Of a stretch of DNA of 64,000 nucleotides, positions 23,840 through 32,702 are shown piece by piece. The position numbers and the translations under genes were made by a program. This DNA comes from Candidatus Ideonella esbjergensis (lineage in GTDB: Bacteria; Pseudomonadota; Gammaproteobacteria; Burkholderiales; Burkholderiaceae_C), in assembly GCA_016710065.1 (NCBI GenBank), contig JADJLP010000001.1, positions 372,001 through 436,000 of the forward strand, written 5' to 3'. The number at the start of each line of letters is the position of its first letter. The first letter of the stretch is position 1. Under the pieces are notes generated by a model. It searched no databases and was not told the origin of the DNA. It saw nothing but the letters and a program-made list of their open reading frames with translations.

Positions 23840-26080
23840 ATGCCGGGTCGATACAGGTGGGTTCGTTGGCTGTTGGCGTCTTGGCTGGCCCTGGTGCTGG
23901 TGGACGCCCAGGCGCAGACCATGGACGATGTTGTCGTGCTGGTTCAGGCTGAAGACGTGGTCGTGCGGATCAACTTCAACGGCCCGGTGCGCCTGCTCCA
24001 GCAATCGCCCACGGGCGCTGCCCAGCTCTACCAGATTCGGCTGGATTTCACCGGCATGGACCCAGCCTTGCTGGCCCAGCCCGTGGATGAAACACGCCAG
24101 CAGGCGGCTGCCATGGGGGCCCCCGCCTTTGCCATGGTGCTGCAGGCGGCGCCACGGCAGAAGTTGCGTCAGTTGGCGCTGCAGTTCAACGAGACCGTTT
24201 CGGTTCGTGTGCGCCCGGGGCCCACCAACCGCAGCTTGGACATCGCCTTCGTGGGCTTGGCGCCCAAAGTGCTTGCGCCTGCGACTGATGCTGGAGCCAG
24301 CGCACCCGCCGCCTCGGCGTCTGCTGCTGGCGGAACAGTGGGCGCGCCGGCTGCAGCAGCCCCTGCCGATGCGGCCAGTGCCCCGGTGCTGACCGAAATC
24401 GACGTGAAGGCGCTGGCAGAGCTGGACAAGGCGCGGGAGGCCATGGCCGCGAAGCAGAACGACCGCGCTACTGAAATCTTGAATCGCCTGTTGCGGCTGC
24501 CCCCCAATGCCGCCAGCCAGGACGCCCAGGAACTGGTGGGTCTGGCATGGGAGCGTGTGGGTGAACTCACCCGCGCGCGCACCGAGTACGAGCTTTACCT
24601 CAAACTTTTCAAGACGGGCGACGGCGCAGACCGCGTCACGCAGCGTTTGGCCGCGATTGACGCAGCAGGCAAGCCAGTTGCCGCTGCCGGCACTACGGCC
24701 GCTGCGCCGGCAACGCCAGCCACAAAGCCCAACCAGAAATCGCTCAATGGCAACATCGCGCAGTACTACTTCGGGGGCAAGGCCCGCAGTCAGTCGCTGG
24801 TGAACCTGCCTTCAGGCATAGACCAGTCCACCCTGACCAGAACCACCGAGTCGGCCTTGGTCACCAGCCTGGACCTGGGCGGACGCTATGCCTGGGAAGA
24901 CTCTGATCTGCGGTTCACCGTGCGCGGCACCGGCGCCACCAACCTGGCCAAGTCGTCGCACAACGCCAGCAGCGTCAACGCCGCCTATGTGGACTACCGC
25001 CAGCCCAGCAGTGGTCTGGCGTTGCGCCTGGGTCGCCAATCGGCCATCAACGGCGGTCTTCTGGGGTTGTTTGACGGGCTGTCGGTCACCTATCCCCTGC
25101 AACAGCAAGGCATGCGCGTGAACGTGATGGGCGGGGTGCCTGCCAATACGCTGGTGTCTGCTCCCTCGCAGCGCCTGGGTGCAGCCATGCTGGAGCTCGA
25201 CAACATCACCGAGCATTGGGGTGGCAATATCTATTACCTCGGGCAAACCACCGAGGGCTACCTCAATCGCAGCGCACTGGGAACCGAGATCCGTTATTCG
25301 GACGACGTGGGCTCAGCCTATGCCTTGCTCGACTACGACACCCGCTTCCAGGCCCTCAATGCACTGTCCGTGCAAGGGTCGCTGCAGGGTTCCGGGCAGA
25401 CCACCTACACGTTGCTGCTGGACACCCGGCGGGCGCCCACACTCGAGCTCAACAGCGCCTTGATCAGCGCCGTGTTTGACCAGGGGCAGGCGGCAACACT
25501 GAAGAACCTGCTGGCGCGCATGACTTTGGACGAGGCCATGGACGCTGCCCGCAAAACCTCGGCGATTGCACGACAGCTGATGTTCAGCGTCTCGCGCCCA
25601 TTGAGCGAGAAGTGGCAGGCCACCGGAGACTTCCGCTACAGCGACATCGGTGCGCTGCCGGCCGTTGGCAGCTTCGAGGCCACGCAGGCCACGGGCGCGC
25701 AGTACGGGTTGACCTTGCAGCTGACGGGCTCCAATCTCTACTCCAAGCGCGACATCAACAACTTCAACCTGAGCGTGCTGAGCACGCCCATGTTCAATGG
25801 TGTTCAAGTGGCCTACAACAACCTGACCAGCATTCTGGACAACACGGTGACCGTGGAGCCCTCCATTCGTGTGTATTCCCAACGCGATGCCCAAGAAGGT
25901 ACCTTGACGCGCGTTTCGCCGGGCATACGGTTGTCTTACCGCCTGTCCAAGAAGGCCAGCATCATGGGTGAGAGCATGCTGGAACACTCCAAGTCCACCA
26001 ACAAGACTTCGGCCGGCCTGAACAACGACACCATCAATTCCGTGTTCTTCTATTTCGGCTACCGGTACGACTTGTTCTGA
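23840..26080 (+). CDS. Outer-membrane beta-barrel (porin) with periplasmic TPR region, conduit sleeve candidate
   Basis: 746 residues. A signal peptide ends at VDAQA; then comes a beta-rich AMIN-like segment (VVVRINFNGPVRLLQQS...), an Ala/Pro linker, a helical TPR-like stretch (ALAELDKAREAMAAKQNDRA, AWERVGELTRARTEYELYLKL) to about residue 260, and a long beta-barrel region ending FFYFGYRYDLF with the C-terminal aromatic typical of outer-membrane barrels. The start at 23840 follows GAGG with the signal peptide; the GTG at 23747 lies inside a hairpin. Immediate position after two multiheme cytochromes suggests it insulates a heme wire across the outer membrane, as MtrB does in MtrCAB, though it shows no obvious similarity to MtrB by eye. 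Confidence 0.82.
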   Translation: MPGRYRWVRWLLASWLALVLVDAQAQTMDDVVVLVQAEDVVVRINFNGPVRLLQQSPTGAAQLYQIRLDFTGMDPALLAQPVDETRQQAAAMGAPAFAMVLQAAPRQKLRQLALQFNETVSVRVRPGPTNRSLDIAFVGLAPKVLAPATDAGASAPAASASAAGGTVGAPAAAAPADAASAPVLTEIDVKALAELDKAREAMAAKQNDRATEILNRLLRLPPNAASQDAQELVGLAWERVGELTRARTEYELYLKLFKTGDGADRVTQRLAAIDAAGKPVAAAGTTAAAPATPATKPNQKSLNGNIAQYYFGGKARSQSLVNLPSGIDQSTLTRTTESALVTSLDLGGRYAWEDSDLRFTVRGTGATNLAKSSHNASSVNAAYVDYRQPSSGLALRLGRQSAINGGLLGLFDGLSVTYPLQQQGMRVNVMGGVPANTLVSAPSQRLGAAMLELDNITEHWGGNIYYLGQTTEGYLNRSALGTEIRYSDDVGSAYALLDYDTRFQALNALSVQGSLQGSGQTTYTLLLDTRRAPTLELNSALISAVFDQGQAATLKNLLARMTLDEAMDAARKTSAIARQLMFSVSRPLSEKWQATGDFRYSDIGALPAVGSFEATQATGAQYGLTLQLTGSNLYSKRDINNFNLSVLSTPMFNGVQVAYNNLTSILDNTVTVEPSIRVYSQRDAQEGTLTRVSPGIRLSYRLSKKASIMGESMLEHSKSTNKTSAGLNNDTINSVFFYFGYRYDLF

Positions 26081-26211
26081 AGCGCCGGCCTGCCTGCGAG
26101 GGCACCGTTGTGCACTGAGGCCGGCCCATGGTTTGCGGAACTTCCTGCAGCCGGGCGGGCCCAACCCCTCTCATACGCTGGCTCGCATGAGCTGCCTGGA
26201 AGTACCTAACC

Positions 26212-27300
26212 GTGAACACCGACACCCACGCCAACCCTGTGCCCGCCGCATCTGCCGTAGCGGCAGCCACCGGCACTGCGGGCCTCGCCAATTCGCGCAT
26301 GCTCACGGGCGTCTTGGTGATGCTGCTTTTGCTGGCGCTCGGATGGTGGTTTTTGATTCGTCCGGGCTCCTCTGGGCCAACCGCAGGCGTTGCGGCGTCC
26401 GCCCCCGCACCTGGCGAACCTGCCAGGGCGGCCTTGGCCCTCACCGACGAACAACTTGAGCGAATGGTGGCTCAGGCCACAGAACAGGCCAAGCTGAACC
26501 CACAGGACAAGGCTGCCTGGGCCATGCTGGCCCACTCGAATGAAATGCTGGGGAAATTTGCCGAAGCCAAGAAGGCGTACGCAAAGCTGGCGGCCCTGGC
26601 ACCTGACGATGCGCAGGTGCTGGCCGACTACGCAGACGCCATGGGGGTGGCCAACGGGCGATCATTGCTGGGTGAGCCCGAGGCACTGATCCAGCGCGCC
26701 CTGGCGCTTGATGCCAAGAATATCAAGGCGCTCATGCTGGCCAGCACGGTGGCCATGGAGAAGGACGAAACAGCCAACGCCACCCAGTGGCTGGAGCGGG
26801 CACGTGCTGTGTCGACCGATGCGGCGCTCAATCGCCAGATCGATCAGAGCCTGGCGCAAATCAAGGCGCCACCAGCGCCATCGGCTTCAGGGGCTGTGGC
26901 TGCGGCAGCTTTTGCCCCCGCCACCGCAGCCTCCAAGGTCAGGCTTGCTGCGGGGCCGGCCCGCATTTCCGGACGCATCTGGTTGGCGCAAGATTTGGCA
27001 GCCACGGCACCACCGGACGCCACGGTCTTCATCATGGCGCACCCTGCGCAGGGCTCGCGCATGCCGGTGGCCTTGCTGCGCAAGAAGGTCAAGGATTTGC
27101 CCCTCGAGTTCACGCTCGACGAATCCATGGGCATGGTCAAGGACACCAACCTGGCCTATGTCTCCGCCGTGGTGGTGGTGGCGCGCGTGTCCTTGCGCGG
27201 CGACGTCAGCCCCAAGGCGGGTGACATGCAGGGAGTGTCGGCCCCGGTGCCTGTGGGCACAAGCGGCCTCAAGCTCGAAATCAGCGAGGTCCTGAAGTGA
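26212..27300 (+). CDS. CcmI/CycH/NrfG-like TPR protein, probable cytochrome c assembly factor
   Basis: 362 residues from GTG 26212. One membrane helix (LTGVLVMLLLLALGWWFLI) precedes a periplasmic TPR domain (LNPQDKAAWAMLAHSNEMLG, YAKLAALAPDDAQVLADYAD) and a C-terminal beta domain (ISGRIWLAQDLAATAPPDATVFIMAHP ... VVVVARVSLRGD). This TPR plus C-terminal domain layout is that of CcmI/CycH proteins, which present apocytochromes to heme lyase. The usual double N-terminal helix of CcmI is reduced to one. Its place after 87 hemes' worth of cytochrome genes suggests dedicated maturation. The stop overlaps the next start (GTGA). Confidence 0.8.
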   Translation: MNTDTHANPVPAASAVAAATGTAGLANSRMLTGVLVMLLLLALGWWFLIRPGSSGPTAGVAASAPAPGEPARAALALTDEQLERMVAQATEQAKLNPQDKAAWAMLAHSNEMLGKFAEAKKAYAKLAALAPDDAQVLADYADAMGVANGRSLLGEPEALIQRALALDAKNIKALMLASTVAMEKDETANATQWLERARAVSTDAALNRQIDQSLAQIKAPPAPSASGAVAAAAFAPATAASKVRLAAGPARISGRIWLAQDLAATAPPDATVFIMAHPAQGSRMPVALLRKKVKDLPLEFTLDESMGMVKDTNLAYVSAVVVVARVSLRGDVSPKAGDMQGVSAPVPVGTSGLKLEISEVLK

Positions 27301-27779
27301 GCCTGCCAGCGCTCGTGCGGGCGATGCGATGGAGTGCGTCGCTGGGCGTGGCCTGCTGCACGGCCTATGCTCCGCAGGCCCATGCGGTGCTGGGCGAAAG
27401 GGTTGAAACCATCCATGCCGACCAGATGCGCCTGCAGGGCGCGCGGCGTCTCGCAACGGCCTTGCGCTACCAGGTGCACGACATCCGCCTGGCCGACGGC
27501 TCTTCGGTTCGGCAATTCGCCTCACCTTCGGGCCAGGTCTTTGCATTGGCCTGGCGCAGCCACCTCAAGCTGCAGCTGCAGCCCTTGCTGGGGCAGTATT
27601 TCAGTGGCTACAGCGCAGCTCGCATGGCCTCGGCCAAGGGCCACGGGTTTGCCCGGCAGAGCATGCTCACCCAAGGGGCGCTGGTGGTGCACGAATCGGC
27701 CCACATGGGCATGTTCGCTGGCCTGGCCTACGTGCGTCACCTGGTGCCCGAAGGGGTAGATCCCAATGCGCTGCGCTGA
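27297..27779 (+). CDS. DUF2844 domain-containing exported protein
   Basis: 160 residues from GTG 27297, overlapping the upstream stop by three bases. A signal peptide ends near QAHA, followed by VLGERVETIHADQMRLQG and VHDIRLADGSSVRQFASPSGQVFALAWRS, characteristic of DUF2844. Function unknown. DUF2844 and DUF3443 genes are commonly adjacent in betaproteobacteria; here the pair is welded to the cytochrome cluster by overlapping genes, implying a shared role in assembly or secretion. Confidence 0.75.
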   Translation: MSLPALVRAMRWSASLGVACCTAYAPQAHAVLGERVETIHADQMRLQGARRLATALRYQVHDIRLADGSSVRQFASPSGQVFALAWRSHLKLQLQPLLGQYFSGYSAARMASAKGHGFARQSMLTQGALVVHESAHMGMFAGLAYVRHLVPEGVDPNALR

Positions 27780-29190
27780 CCTGCGTGCTCGCTCAGTGGC
27801 TGTGCTGCTGGCTGCCGTGCTGGCGGCCTGCGGCGGCGGTACCACCACCGAGGTCACCTACACCTGGCCGCCTGGCACGCAGCCACCCGTGGATCTGGCC
27901 GAAGTCACCACACCCACCGGCGCCAATACCACCGAGATCGTGGTTGATACAGGCCCGTCCACCGGCTTTTCGCTGGGGGCGGCGAACATTCCCTATGTCA
28001 CGGTCACGGTTTGCGCACCGGGGTCTCGCACCGCGTGCGTCACGATAGACCATGTGATCCTGGACACCGGCTCTTACGGCCTGCGGGTCTTCAAGAGCAA
28101 GGTGGCGGCCCTGGGCTTGCCTGCCGTCACCCTGGCAGCGGATCCGCTGGCAGCGCCACCCACACCACAAGGCAGCGCCGTGGAATGCTATCCATTCGTC
28201 GTGGGTGGCTTGTGGGGGCCATTGGCCGAGGCCGATGTGCTCATCGCCAGCGAAGAGGCCAACCAGATTCCCATTCATCTCATCGACGATTCCGGCAATG
28301 CCGCATCTGCGGCAACAGCCGACTGCGCTTCGGCCGCTGGCCAGCAGGTGCTGTCCTCGGTGAAAGAGTTACAGGCGAACGGCGTGCTGGGGGTGGGCAT
28401 GGTGGGCCTGGACTGTGGCTCCACTTGTGCGGTGGGCGACTACACCGGCCAGCATGTGCAGTACTACAGGTGCACCGACGCCACCAGTACGGCCAGTTGC
28501 GCGCCATCAGCCATCCCGCATACACAGCAGACCCAGAACCCGGTGAAGCACTTCGCCGTCAACAACAACGGCACCGTCATCCACCTGCCCTCGTTGCCGT
28601 TGTTGGGCGCCACGGTGGCCAAGGGCCGGCTGGTGTTTGGCATCGGCACCGATCCGTCCGGCAACAACCAGATCGCCGACAGCGCCAAGATGTACGCGAT
28701 CGACACCGACCCCGGCCCCGATCCCAAGCAACTCTCGCCCACCTACCTGTACATCACCACCAGCGTGGGCGCCACCAACTACATCCAGAGCTACATCGAC
28801 AGCGGTTCGAACGCGCTGTTCTTTGAGGACACCTCCATCTCGCAAACCTGCGATGTGAGCTCAGGCTCTGCACAGAGCGGTTGGTTTTGCCCCAAGGACA
28901 CGCTCCAACGCACGGCGACCCTCACAGACGCGCTGGGCAACTCGGGCCCCGTGGCGTTTGCCATCGCCAATGCCGATGGCCTGTTCAGCACCAGCAGCAC
29001 AGCCTTCGCCAATCTTGGTGGTTCGGTGGGGCAGGGGGCGCAAACCTTCGTCTGGGGCCTGCCGTTTTTCTATGGGCGCAGCGTCTACACCTCGATTTGG
29101 GGTCAGGCCTTGTCTGGCAATGGCCCTTGGTACGCCTTCTGCAGCCATGACCCCGCCCTGGGCGTCTGCCCCAAGCTTGCTGGGCCCTGA
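27766..29190 (+). CDS. DUF3443 domain-containing lipoprotein
   Basis: 474 residues; ATG 27766 overlaps the upstream gene by 14 bases. A lipobox (AAVLAAC) is followed by VVDTGP and, further on, DHVILDTGSYGLRVFKSK and YIDSGSNALFF, i.e. two DTG/DSG segments resembling the catalytic turns of pepsin-like aspartic peptidases. Several Cys pairs (VCAPGSRTAC, LDCGSTCAVG) may form disulfides. The family is DUF3443 and its function is not established; a protease or processing role in the envelope is only a suggestion. Last gene of the conduit cluster. Confidence 0.75.
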   Translation: MRCADLRARSVAVLLAAVLAACGGGTTTEVTYTWPPGTQPPVDLAEVTTPTGANTTEIVVDTGPSTGFSLGAANIPYVTVTVCAPGSRTACVTIDHVILDTGSYGLRVFKSKVAALGLPAVTLAADPLAAPPTPQGSAVECYPFVVGGLWGPLAEADVLIASEEANQIPIHLIDDSGNAASAATADCASAAGQQVLSSVKELQANGVLGVGMVGLDCGSTCAVGDYTGQHVQYYRCTDATSTASCAPSAIPHTQQTQNPVKHFAVNNNGTVIHLPSLPLLGATVAKGRLVFGIGTDPSGNNQIADSAKMYAIDTDPGPDPKQLSPTYLYITTSVGATNYIQSYIDSGSNALFFEDTSISQTCDVSSGSAQSGWFCPKDTLQRTATLTDALGNSGPVAFAIANADGLFSTSSTAFANLGGSVGQGAQTFVWGLPFFYGRSVYTSIWGQALSGNGPWYAFCSHDPALGVCPKLAGP

Positions 29191-29277
29191 GCGCCCACGC
29201 ACGGGCCCGCACCTACAATACCCGGCTGCCGAACCACCGCCCCTGGTGGTGTCGTTGAATTCGTAAAGGTGATTCCA

Positions 29278-29604
29278 GTGTTCATTTCCAATGCCTATGC
29301 CCAATCCGCCGCCGCACCTGCCGGTGGTGCCGCCGGCCTGATGCAGTTCCTGCCCCTGGTGCTGATGTTCGTGGTGCTGTACTTCATCATGATCCGCCCG
29401 CAGATGAAGCGCCAGAAGGAGCAGAAAACCATGATCGAGGCGCTGGCCAAGGGCGACGAAGTGGTCATTGGCGGCGGCATCCTGGGCAAGATTGCCAAAC
29501 TGGGCGAAACCACCCTGCACCTCGAAGTGGCCAATGGCGTGGAGATTCAGGTGCAGCGCGCGGCCGTGGTGCAGGTGCTGCCCAAGGGCACGCTCAAGGC
29601 CTGA
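29278..29604 (+). CDS. yajC: Preprotein translocase accessory protein YajC
   Basis: 108 residues. I choose GTG 29278 (MFISNAYAQS) because AAAGG at 29265-29269 is correctly spaced and this is the usual YajC N-terminus; GTG 29269 is three codons earlier. One membrane helix (FLPLVLMFVVLYFIMIRPQ) then KRQKEQKTMIEALAKGDEVV and GGGILGKIAKLGE. It associates with SecDF. It directly follows the DUF3443 gene rather than the usual tgt/queA. Confidence 0.92.
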   Translation: MFISNAYAQSAAAPAGGAAGLMQFLPLVLMFVVLYFIMIRPQMKRQKEQKTMIEALAKGDEVVIGGGILGKIAKLGETTLHLEVANGVEIQVQRAAVVQVLPKGTLKA

Positions 29605-29684
29605 GTTTTTCGATTTTCCTGTGCTGCCACTCGGCAGCGCCAACGTCTGACGGCGCGGCGGCCCAAGGCCCTGCGAACCTGCCC

Positions 29685-31577
29685 ATGAATCGCTACCCCT
29701 GGTGGAAATACGCTGTGCTGGCGCTGGCGCTGGTTGTCGGCCTGATCTACACGTTGCCCAACTACTTTGGCGAGGCGCCTGCGGTGCAGGTCTCCAGCGG
29801 CAAGGTCACGCTCAAGCTCGACGCTGGCACCACCCAGCGGGTGCGTGATGTGCTGGCGGCAGCCAGCCTGCAGCCCGATTTCGTGCAGTTCGAGGGCAAC
29901 TCGGTCAAAGCCCGCTTTGCCGACACCGACACCCAGATCAAGGGCAAGGACGCTCTGACCAAGGCACTCAATCCGGACGCCAACGACCCCAGCTACATCA
30001 TTGCGCTGAACCTGGTGTCGCGCTCGCCGCAGTGGCTCACCAGCCTGCATGCGCTGCCCATGTACCTGGGCCTGGACCTGCGTGGTGGCGTGCACTTTCT
30101 GCTGCAGGTGGACATGAAGGCCGCGCTCACGCAGCGGGCCGAAGCCCTGAGCACCGACGTGCGCAGCGCCATGCGCGACAAGAGCCTGCGCCATGCTGGC
30201 ATCAGCCGCGACGGCAACAGCCTGCAGATTGCCTTCCGCGACGTCGCCACCCGCACCGCTGCCGAAGCACTGCTGAACGAGAGCTTTGCCGACCTGCAGT
30301 GGACCGAATCGGCCGGCGCCAATGGCGACCTGATGCTCAGCGGCGTGCTCAAGGAAGCGGCCATCCGCAAGGTCAAGGAAGAGGCGATCAAGAAGAACAT
30401 CACCACGCTGCACAACCGGGTCAACGAGCTGGGCGTGTCCGAGCCGGTGATTCAGCAGCAAGGTGCTGACCGCGTCGTGGTGCAACTGCCTGGTGTGCAA
30501 GATACCGCCAAGGCCAAGGACATCATTGGCCGCACCGCCACGCTGGAACTGCGCATGGTGGACGACGGCCCCGAGGCTGCGGCGGCAGCCACTGGCGCCG
30601 CCCCTGTGCCCTTTGGCACCGAGCGCTTCGTCGAGCGTGGCGGCAGCCCGTTGATCGTCAAGCGCCAGGTCATCATCACCGGGGACAACCTTACCGACGC
30701 CCAGCCTGGCTTCGACGACCAGCAGCAGCCGGCGGTGCACCTCAACGTGGATGCTAAGGGCGCGCGCATCATGCGCGACGTCTCGCGCGACAACATCGGC
30801 AAGCGCATGGCCATCATCCTGTTCGAGAAGGGCAAGGGTGAGGTTGTGACGGCGCCCGCTATCCGCGGCGAACTGGGCAACCGCTTCCAGATCTCCGGCC
30901 GCATGACCACGCAAGAGGCCAACGACACGGCGCTGCTGTTGCGCGCCGGCTCGCTGTCGGCGCCGATGGAGTTCATCGAAGAGCGCACCATTGGCCCCAG
31001 CCTGGGCGCCGACAACATCGCCAAGGGCTTCTACAGCGTCACCTACGGCTTCCTGGCCATTGCCATCTTCATGTGCTTGTACTACATGCTGTTTGGCATG
31101 TTTTCCACGCTGGCGCTGGCCTTCAATCTGCTGATGTTGCTGGCCCTGCTGTCGATGCTGCAGGCCACACTCTCGCTGCCTGGCATTGCCGCCATCGCGC
31201 TGGCGCTGGGCATGGCCATCGACTCGAACGTTCTGATCAACGAGCGCGTGCGCGAGGAGCTGCGCAATGGCAGCTCGCCACAGGCGGCCATCCATGCCGG
31301 CTATGAGCGCGCCTGGGCCACCATCCTGGATTCGAACGTCACCACGCTGATCGCCGGCCTGGCCCTGCTGGCCTTTGGTTCGGGCCCGATCAAGGGCTTT
31401 GCCATCGTGCACTGCCTGGGCATCCTGACCTCGATGTTCTCCGCGGTGATGTTCTCGCGCGGTTTGGTCAACCTCTGGTATGGCCGCCAGAAGAAGCTCA
31501 AGGCGGTGGCCATCGGCCAGGTCTGGCGCCCCGAAGGCACCGAGGTGGCCGCACCGGACGTCGACGCGACCCCCTGA
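29685..31577 (+). CDS. secD: Protein translocase subunit SecD
   Basis: 630 residues: N-terminal helix (YAVLALALVVGLIYTLPNYFG), the D1 motif GLDLRGGVHFLLQVD, a large periplasmic domain, and five C-terminal helices with the conserved GFYSVTYGFLAIAIF and MAIDSNVLINERVREE. SecDF uses the proton gradient to pull exported proteins through SecYEG. Of normal length for the family. Confidence 0.95.
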   Translation: MNRYPWWKYAVLALALVVGLIYTLPNYFGEAPAVQVSSGKVTLKLDAGTTQRVRDVLAAASLQPDFVQFEGNSVKARFADTDTQIKGKDALTKALNPDANDPSYIIALNLVSRSPQWLTSLHALPMYLGLDLRGGVHFLLQVDMKAALTQRAEALSTDVRSAMRDKSLRHAGISRDGNSLQIAFRDVATRTAAEALLNESFADLQWTESAGANGDLMLSGVLKEAAIRKVKEEAIKKNITTLHNRVNELGVSEPVIQQQGADRVVVQLPGVQDTAKAKDIIGRTATLELRMVDDGPEAAAAATGAAPVPFGTERFVERGGSPLIVKRQVIITGDNLTDAQPGFDDQQQPAVHLNVDAKGARIMRDVSRDNIGKRMAIILFEKGKGEVVTAPAIRGELGNRFQISGRMTTQEANDTALLLRAGSLSAPMEFIEERTIGPSLGADNIAKGFYSVTYGFLAIAIFMCLYYMLFGMFSTLALAFNLLMLLALLSMLQATLSLPGIAAIALALGMAIDSNVLINERVREELRNGSSPQAAIHAGYERAWATILDSNVTTLIAGLALLAFGSGPIKGFAIVHCLGILTSMFSAVMFSRGLVNLWYGRQKKLKAVAIGQVWRPEGTEVAAPDVDATP

Positions 31578-31619
31578 ACCCACGCACAGCACTTTGACGA
31601 CCCTTCTTAAGGTCTGACC

Positions 31620-32660
31620 ATGGAATTTTTCCGAATCCGGCGCGACATCCCCTTCATGCGCCACGCCCTGGTGTTCAACATCATCTCGGCGCTCACCTTT
31701 GTCGCGGCGGTGTACTTCCTCATCGCCCGCGGCCTGCACTTCTCCATTGAGTTCACCGGCGGCACCGTGCTGGAGGTGGCCTACACGCAGGCGGCCGACC
31801 TGCCCAAGGTGCGTGGCGTTGTGGAGGGCATGGGCTTTGGCGAGGTGCAGGTTCAGACCTTCGGCACTTCGCGCGATGTCATCATCCGCTTGCCCGCCCG
31901 CAGCGACATCAAGCAGACCGAAGTGACCGGCAAGGTCTTCGGCGCGCTGTGCGGTGCCGAAAAGGGCAACGTTGTCACCCGTCAGTACACCACGCCCCAA
32001 GGCGAGCAGGTGAGCCGCCAGGCCTGCGACGTGGCCGGCAACGAGCCGGTGTCGCTGTCGCGCACCGAGGTGGTAGGGCCGTCGGTGGGCGCCGAACTGG
32101 CTGAGGACGGCGCCAAGGCCCTGGCTTTCGTGGTGCTGGGCATCATGGCTTACTTGGCCATGCGTTTTGAGTGGAAGTTCGCGGTTGCGGCCATCATCGC
32201 CAATCTGCACGACGTGATCATCATCCTGGGCTTCTTCGCCTTCTTCCAGTGGGAGTTCTCGCTGTCGGTGCTGGCGGCGGTGCTGGCGGTGCTGGGCTAC
32301 TCGGTGAACGAATCGGTGGTGATCTTCGACCGGATCCGCGAGGCCTTCCGCAAGTTCCGCAAGATGAACACCGAGGAGGTGATCGACCACGCCATCACCT
32401 CCACGATGAGCCGCACCGTCATCACCCACGGCTGCACCCAGATGATGGTGTTGTCGATGTTGTTCTTCGGCGGCCCCACGCTGCACTATTTCGCGATCGC
32501 TCTGACCATCGGCATCCTGTTCGGCATCTACTCCTCGGTGTTCGTGGCGGCGGCCATTGCGATGTGGCTGGGCGTCAAGCGCGAGGATTTGTTGAAGAGC
32601 GGGCCCGGCGGCGGCAAGGAGGTCGACCCCAATGACCCGAATGCCGGTGCGGCGGTGTAG
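31620..32660 (+). CDS. secF: Protein translocase subunit SecF
   Basis: 346 residues with the SecF signature FSIEFTGGTVLEV after the first helix, then VVGPSVGAELAEDGAKAL and the C-terminal motif GYSVNESVVIFDRIREAFRK followed by ITHGCTQMMV. ATG 31620 follows TTAAGG. Partner of SecD in the same operon, 42 bases downstream. Confidence 0.95.
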   Translation: MEFFRIRRDIPFMRHALVFNIISALTFVAAVYFLIARGLHFSIEFTGGTVLEVAYTQAADLPKVRGVVEGMGFGEVQVQTFGTSRDVIIRLPARSDIKQTEVTGKVFGALCGAEKGNVVTRQYTTPQGEQVSRQACDVAGNEPVSLSRTEVVGPSVGAELAEDGAKALAFVVLGIMAYLAMRFEWKFAVAAIIANLHDVIIILGFFAFFQWEFSLSVLAAVLAVLGYSVNESVVIFDRIREAFRKFRKMNTEEVIDHAITSTMSRTVITHGCTQMMVLSMLFFGGPTLHYFAIALTIGILFGIYSSVFVAAAIAMWLGVKREDLLKSGPGGGKEVDPNDPNAGAAV

Positions 32661-32702
32661 TAGAGTCACCCGATAACCATCAACACGGGTCGCCTGCTGT
32701 CC

